64,000 nucleotides of DNA from positions 16,261 through 80,260 of the forward strand of contig JAQVDP010000019.1 of assembly GCA_028698335.1 (NCBI GenBank). Direction: 5' to 3'. This DNA comes from Nevskiales bacterium (GTDB taxonomy: Bacteria > Pseudomonadota > Gammaproteobacteria > Nevskiales > Nevskiaceae). The notes beneath the pieces were generated by a model that made no database searches, was not told the origin of the DNA, and saw nothing but the letters and a program-made list of their open reading frames with translations. The position numbers were made by a program, and so were the translations under genes. Shown in pieces: positions 60,982-64,000 of this stretch (position 1 is the stretch's first letter; each line of letters begins with the position of its first letter).

Positions 60982-62262
60982 ATGGGCGACGTCAGCGAGG
61001 CGCACCGGCAGGCCGAGGCGGTTTACCGCAACGAGTCGCGCCGTGTGCTGGCGACCCTGATCCGTCTGCTTGGTGATTTCGAGCTGGCGGAGGAAGCACT
61101 GCACGATGCCTTCGCCGCCGCCATCGAGCAATGGCCGCGCGACGGCATCCCGTCGAATCCGCGCGCGTGGCTGGTGTCGGCAGGGCGCTTCAAGGCCATC
61201 GACAACATCCGTCGCCGCGTCCGCTTCGACGCCTCGCATCAGCAGCTGATCGACCAGATCGACCTGGAGGCGGGCGATCCCGCGCGGGTCGATCTCGACG
61301 GGGTCGAGGACGACCGTCTGCGTCTGATCTTCACCTGCTGCCATCCGGCGCTGACCCCGGATGCGCAGATCGCGCTGACGCTGCGCGAGGTCTGCGGGCT
61401 GACCACCGAGGAGATCGCGCGGGCGTTCCTGACCCCGCCGTCGACGCTGGCGCAGCGGATCGTCCGCGCCAAGGCCAAGATCCGCGACGCGAAGATCCCC
61501 TACGAGGTGCCGGCGCGGCCGGAGCTCCCCGAACGGCTCGACAGCGTGCTGCGGGTGATCTACCTCGTCTTCAACGAGGGCTACTCGGCCTCGTCCGGCG
61601 ATGCCCTGACGCGGCGCGAGCTGACGGCCGAGGCGATCCGGGTCGGGCGCCTGTTGCTCGAATTGCTGCCCGACGCCGAGGTCGTGGGTCTGCTCGCATT
61701 GATGCTGTTGCAGGAGTCGCGCAGCCGCGCCCGCAGCACCGCCGAGGGCGATGTCATCCTGCTCGACCGGCAGGACCGCACGCTCTGGGATCGCGAGCTG
61801 ATCGGGGAGGGCATCGCCCTGGTCGAGCGCGCGCTGAAGTCGGGCCGGGTCGGGGCCTACAGCCTGCAGGCCGCGATCGCGGCGGTGCATGCCGAGGCGC
61901 AGACCGCGGATGCCACCGACTGGCCACAGATCGTGGCCCTCTACGACCTGCTGCGGCGTGTCGAGCCCGGCCCGGTCGTCGAGCTCAACCGGGCGGTCGC
62001 CGTCGCCATGCGCGACGGGCCACAGGCCGGGCTGGAGCTGATCGACGCGATCCTCGAACGCGGCGACCTCAACGACTACCTGTTCGTCCACTCGGCGCGC
62101 GCCGAGCTGTGCTGGCGCCTGGGCAGGCTTGCCGACGCCAGACGCGCCTGGGAGCGGGCGCTGCCCCTGGCGGGGCAGGCCGCCGAGCGGCGCTTCATCG
62201 AGGGACGCATCGCGAGATGCGTCGCCGCCCAGTCCGCGGAACGCTCCGCCAAGCACGAATAG
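60982..62262 (+). CDS. ECF42-type RNA polymerase sigma factor with C-terminal extension
   Basis: A 426-residue sigma factor, twice the usual ECF size. Sigma-2 (about 12-80) and sigma-4 (about 105-165, with LTLREVCGLTTEEIARAFL) are followed by a 250-residue helical, TPR-like extension (DUF6596-type) with LIYLVFNEGYSASSGD and ALYDLLRRVEPGPVVELNRAVA. No anti-sigma gene is near, in line with ECF42, whose C-terminal extension is thought to control activity. An ATG at 60982 is preferred to TTG at 60922. No copy of the TGTCGA element precedes it. Confidence 0.9.
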   Translation: MGDVSEAHRQAEAVYRNESRRVLATLIRLLGDFELAEEALHDAFAAAIEQWPRDGIPSNPRAWLVSAGRFKAIDNIRRRVRFDASHQQLIDQIDLEAGDPARVDLDGVEDDRLRLIFTCCHPALTPDAQIALTLREVCGLTTEEIARAFLTPPSTLAQRIVRAKAKIRDAKIPYEVPARPELPERLDSVLRVIYLVFNEGYSASSGDALTRRELTAEAIRVGRLLLELLPDAEVVGLLALMLLQESRSRARSTAEGDVILLDRQDRTLWDRELIGEGIALVERALKSGRVGAYSLQAAIAAVHAEAQTADATDWPQIVALYDLLRRVEPGPVVELNRAVAVAMRDGPQAGLELIDAILERGDLNDYLFVHSARAELCWRLGRLADARRAWERALPLAGQAAERRFIEGRIARCVAAQSAERSAKHE

Positions 62263-62263
62263 T

Positions 62264-62292
62264 TTGACGGAATTCAGCGGCTTCACTATGCT
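62264..62292 (+). promoter_or_regulatory. promoter of tRNA-Val
   Basis: TTGACG (62264-62269), 17 bp, TATGCT (62287-62292), followed by a GC-rich discriminator typical of stringently controlled stable-RNA promoters. The tRNA begins 18 bp after the -10 box. Confidence 0.8.
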
Positions 62293-62310
62293 TCGCCCCC
62301 CTATCGCAAT

Positions 62311-62385
62311 GGACAGTTAGCTCAGCGGTAGAGCACCGCTTTCACACGGCGGGGGTCACAGGTTCAATCCCTGTACTGTCCACCA
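62311..62385 (+). tRNA. tRNA-Val (anticodon CAC)
   Basis: A 75-nt cloverleaf with encoded CCA. The acceptor stem GGACAGT pairs with ACTGTCC (62375-62381). The anticodon loop TTCACAC gives CAC, reading GUG codons. The T-loop GGTTCAATCC is standard. It ends just before a strong terminator. Confidence 0.96.
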
Positions 62386-62398
62386 AGTTTTCAGTCCG

Positions 62399-62433
62399 AA
62401 GCCCCTGACGCGGATACGCATCAGGGGCTTTTT
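62399..62433 (+). terminator. intrinsic terminator after tRNA-Val
   Basis: AGCCCCTGA ... TCAGGGGCT followed by a T-rich run. Confidence 0.88.
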
Positions 62434-62868
62434 GTTTCAGTGACTTACGTGATTCCTGCGCCGACGGGACGGTCCTTCTGCAGGCCGTTGCCGAGGGGTT
62501 TCCAGTGGAGGCGAATGGTCTCCGTGCCCAAATGGTGCCCATTTCGTGCCCACGAAAATTTGAAATCACGCAAATTTGACCACCGCTTCCGTGCCCATCC
62601 CTTTCTGTCTGGATGTTCCTGGCAAAGGGGCGATTCGATGAGGGATGCCAGGACTCCGCAGGGCTGTCGTCACAGGAACCCAGGCCCTGCGAAATGGCGC
62701 GGCCAGAAGATGCCGTGCCCCCTTCAACCACAGTCCCGCATGACGGACCATGCCCGAGGCGATACCGTGGTGCACGGAATGGAATTCGAGACCAGCCGGG
62801 GGCCTTGGCATGTTCCTGGACGGCGCCTTCGGCTTCGCTCAATCCGGATCTACTCCGGGAGGTGAAGG
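62434..62868. other. non-coding region between tRNA-Val and SRAP gene
   Basis: About 435 bp with no convincing gene. The open frame through the tRNA on the minus strand is an artefact. It holds four copies of GTGCCCA and two of AAATTTGA. No integrase is seen. Confidence 0.5.
62524..62597. repeat. phased GTGCCCA direct repeats
   Basis: GTGCCCA at 62524-62530, 62535-62541 and 62546-62552, exactly 11 bp apart, and again at 62591-62597. Two AAATTTGA direct repeats (62556-62563 and 62572-62579) lie between the third and fourth copies. The spacing of one helical turn is unusual. Confidence 0.7.
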
Positions 62869-63576
62869 ATGTGTGGACGCTACGCAATCGCACCGACCGC
62901 GCGGAACGCGTGGGCCTCCGTGGGCGAGGCATTCGGCGAGCACATCGAGGAGGAGCTGCGGGAGCTGAAACCCCGGTACAACATCGCGCCGGCCACCCTG
63001 GTTCCGGTCATCCTCCACGATCCTGAAATCCAGGGGGTCCGGGTCGCGGCCGCTCGATGGGGGTTCATTCCGCACTGGTGGAAGGAGAGGACACCGCCCC
63101 GGTTCTCAACGATCAATGCGCGAGCCGAAGAAGCGGGCAACAAGCCGATGTGGCGCCACGCATTCGCCCGGCAGAGGTGTCTGATCCCCGCAACCCACTG
63201 GTACGAATGGATGGCAGGCCCGGACGGGAAGGTTCCGCATGTGCTGACCAGTCCTGACGGCAAGGGATTCTGTTTCGCAGGGCTCTGGAGTCGCTGGCAC
63301 CCGCCTGGGGGCGAGGACCCCATCGACACGGTGGCGATTCTGACGCGCGATGCACCGGAGTCCATCGCCGAGATTCACGACCGCATGCCAGTCGTGCTGC
63401 ACGCGGGGGCATGGATGGCGTGGCTTGATCCGAGGATGAGCACCACCGCCGTGGCCAGCGAAATGATCGCTACCTACTCGGTGGGAGCGGCCAGGACCTG
63501 GGAGATCAGCCGGGCGGTGAACAGCGTCAGGAATGACGGACCACAGCTGCTTGTGCCAAGCCGGGAAGACCGGTGA
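62869..63576 (+). CDS. SRAP-family SOS-response-associated peptidase (YedK/HMCES-like)
   Basis: A 235-residue protein that cross-links to abasic sites in single-stranded DNA. The catalytic Cys2 directly follows Met1 (MCGRYAI), as required after Met removal. TINARAEE holds Asn83, HWYEW holds Glu113, and IHDRMPVVL holds His170. GGGAGGTGAAGG precedes the ATG. Family length is about 220-240 residues. Confidence 0.95.
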   Translation: MCGRYAIAPTARNAWASVGEAFGEHIEEELRELKPRYNIAPATLVPVILHDPEIQGVRVAAARWGFIPHWWKERTPPRFSTINARAEEAGNKPMWRHAFARQRCLIPATHWYEWMAGPDGKVPHVLTSPDGKGFCFAGLWSRWHPPGGEDPIDTVAILTRDAPESIAEIHDRMPVVLHAGAWMAWLDPRMSTTAVASEMIATYSVGAARTWEISRAVNSVRNDGPQLLVPSREDR

Positions 63577-63773
63577 TTCGGATGAACCGCTCCCGCCGCC
63601 AGTCTGGCTCGATGCGAGACGACACTCACCATTGATTTCGGCAGGGTTGTATCTATTCAGGTCGACTCGACGCAGAGGCTCTACCTGATTCAGCCGAACC
63701 TTCGCAGACGGCTGCAGTCAACGTCCGTTTTCGGTTGCGCCGTGGAACCAGCCTGCGGCCCATCCAGCATGTC
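63577..63773. other. short intergenic region
   Basis: 197 bp with no supported gene, terminator or repeat. Confidence 0.4.
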
Positions 63774-64000
63774 TCAGCGCCGCCCTCCGGCGGGTGCACG
63801 CACCCGCCGAAGCGCAGCCAGACCCATCAGTCCCAGCAGCAGCGGCCACTGGATGGCGCCGCCACCGCCACCACCCGCCGGCGGCGCGGCTTCGGTCACC
63901 GTCACCCGCACCGAGGCGTTGGCCGGCGAGCCGTTGCCGGCGCAGCTGATCAGGTAGCTGATCTCGCCGGTGCGGTCCGGCGTCACCGTCTGGCTGCCGC
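63774..64000 (-). CDS. C-terminal part of a GlyGly-CTERM surface protein, cut by window edge
   Basis: The last 74 residues or so of a protein transcribed from beyond the right edge. It ends with a beta-type segment (ASVRVTVTEAAPPAG), a Gly6 run, one hydrophobic helix (WPLLLGLMGLAALRR) and a basic tail. That tripartite Gly-helix-Arg tail matches GlyGly-CTERM, which is processed by rhombosortase in many gammaproteobacteria. The main domain is unseen, so the function is unknown. Confidence 0.8.
   Translation of the reverse strand, partial: GSQTVTPDRTGEISYLISCAGNGSPANASVRVTVTEAAPPAGGGGGGAIQWPLLLGLMGLAALRRVRAPAGGRR

Noticed and set aside
62342..62932. Minus-strand open frame ending TGIEPVTPAV
   Set aside because: It reads through the tRNA-Val gene; this peptide is a known artefact of translating tRNA antisense sequence.

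Overview
This 64 kb window is a chromosomal stretch of a high-GC (roughly two-thirds G+C by eye) gammaproteobacterium. The evidence is fis joined directly to purH, gatCAB beside mreBCD, a prmA/fis/purH neighbourhood, guaB-guaA, xseA, hslO and a GlyGly-CTERM sorting signal at the right edge. Many acyl-CoA and lipid genes and several domain choices recall Nevskiales/Solimonadaceae or Xanthomonadales-like lineages, but that placement is inference. There is no rRNA, CRISPR array, prophage or recognisable transposase. One tRNA gene is present.

Layout. 1-2.7 kb: mreD, mreC and mreB on the minus strand, with a possible start of mrdA at the left edge. 3-7.9 kb: gatC, gatA, gatB, then a 265-bp transposase-less inverted-repeat element wedged between gatB and hslO, then a SET-domain gene. 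8-13 kb: a lipid/envelope group (DUF1295, Cfa-like methyltransferase, exported protein, thioredoxin-fold protein) and purU. 13-17.7 kb: a long-chain acyl-CoA synthetase, a phytoene-dehydrogenase-like oxidoreductase, and a secreted PHB-depolymerase-family esterase broken by an 8-bp tandem duplication. 17.9-21.2 kb: a lipoprotein of twelve bacterial Ig-like repeats. 21.8-33 kb: fatty-acid catabolism (alpha-methylacyl-CoA racemase, FadE-like and short acyl-CoA dehydrogenases, FadB-like and FadA-like enzymes) with a divergent TetR regulator, an alpha/beta hydrolase and an orphan REC-EAL c-di-GMP phosphodiesterase. 33-39 kb: MOSC, LysE, GNAT, CHAD and tandem GST-N proteins, and a sigma/anti-sigma/DUF4097 operon. 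39-46.6 kb: housekeeping genes (purH, fis, prmA, xseA, guaB, guaA). 46.7-52.4 kb: an ion and stress group (universal stress protein, CPA2 antiporter, P-type ATPase). 52.5-57.4 kb: tadA, an alanine:cation symporter, an ankyrin protein, a GXWXG/DUF4334-like protein and a GMC oxidoreductase. 57.5-62.3 kb: a cluster with three DGPF (YCII-related) proteins, a glutathione S-transferase, two VOC proteins, DUF1428 and an ECF42-type sigma factor. 62.3-64 kb: tRNA-Val, a non-coding stretch, an SRAP peptidase, and the C-terminus of a surface protein.

The strongest regulatory signal is in the last cluster. Each of the three DGPF genes, and no other gene in the cluster, is preceded by the same bipartite element TGTCGA-N17-CGAC(C/G)A, which fits promoters read by the ECF42 sigma factor encoded at the cluster's end. 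A second is the fad/tetR divergent region, where two GTAA-N6-TTAC palindromes flank the two start sites and look like the TetR operator. Others are a 16-bp palindrome on the guaB -10 box, an intrinsic terminator 11 nt before guaA, and a well-formed -35/-10 pair for the tRNA.
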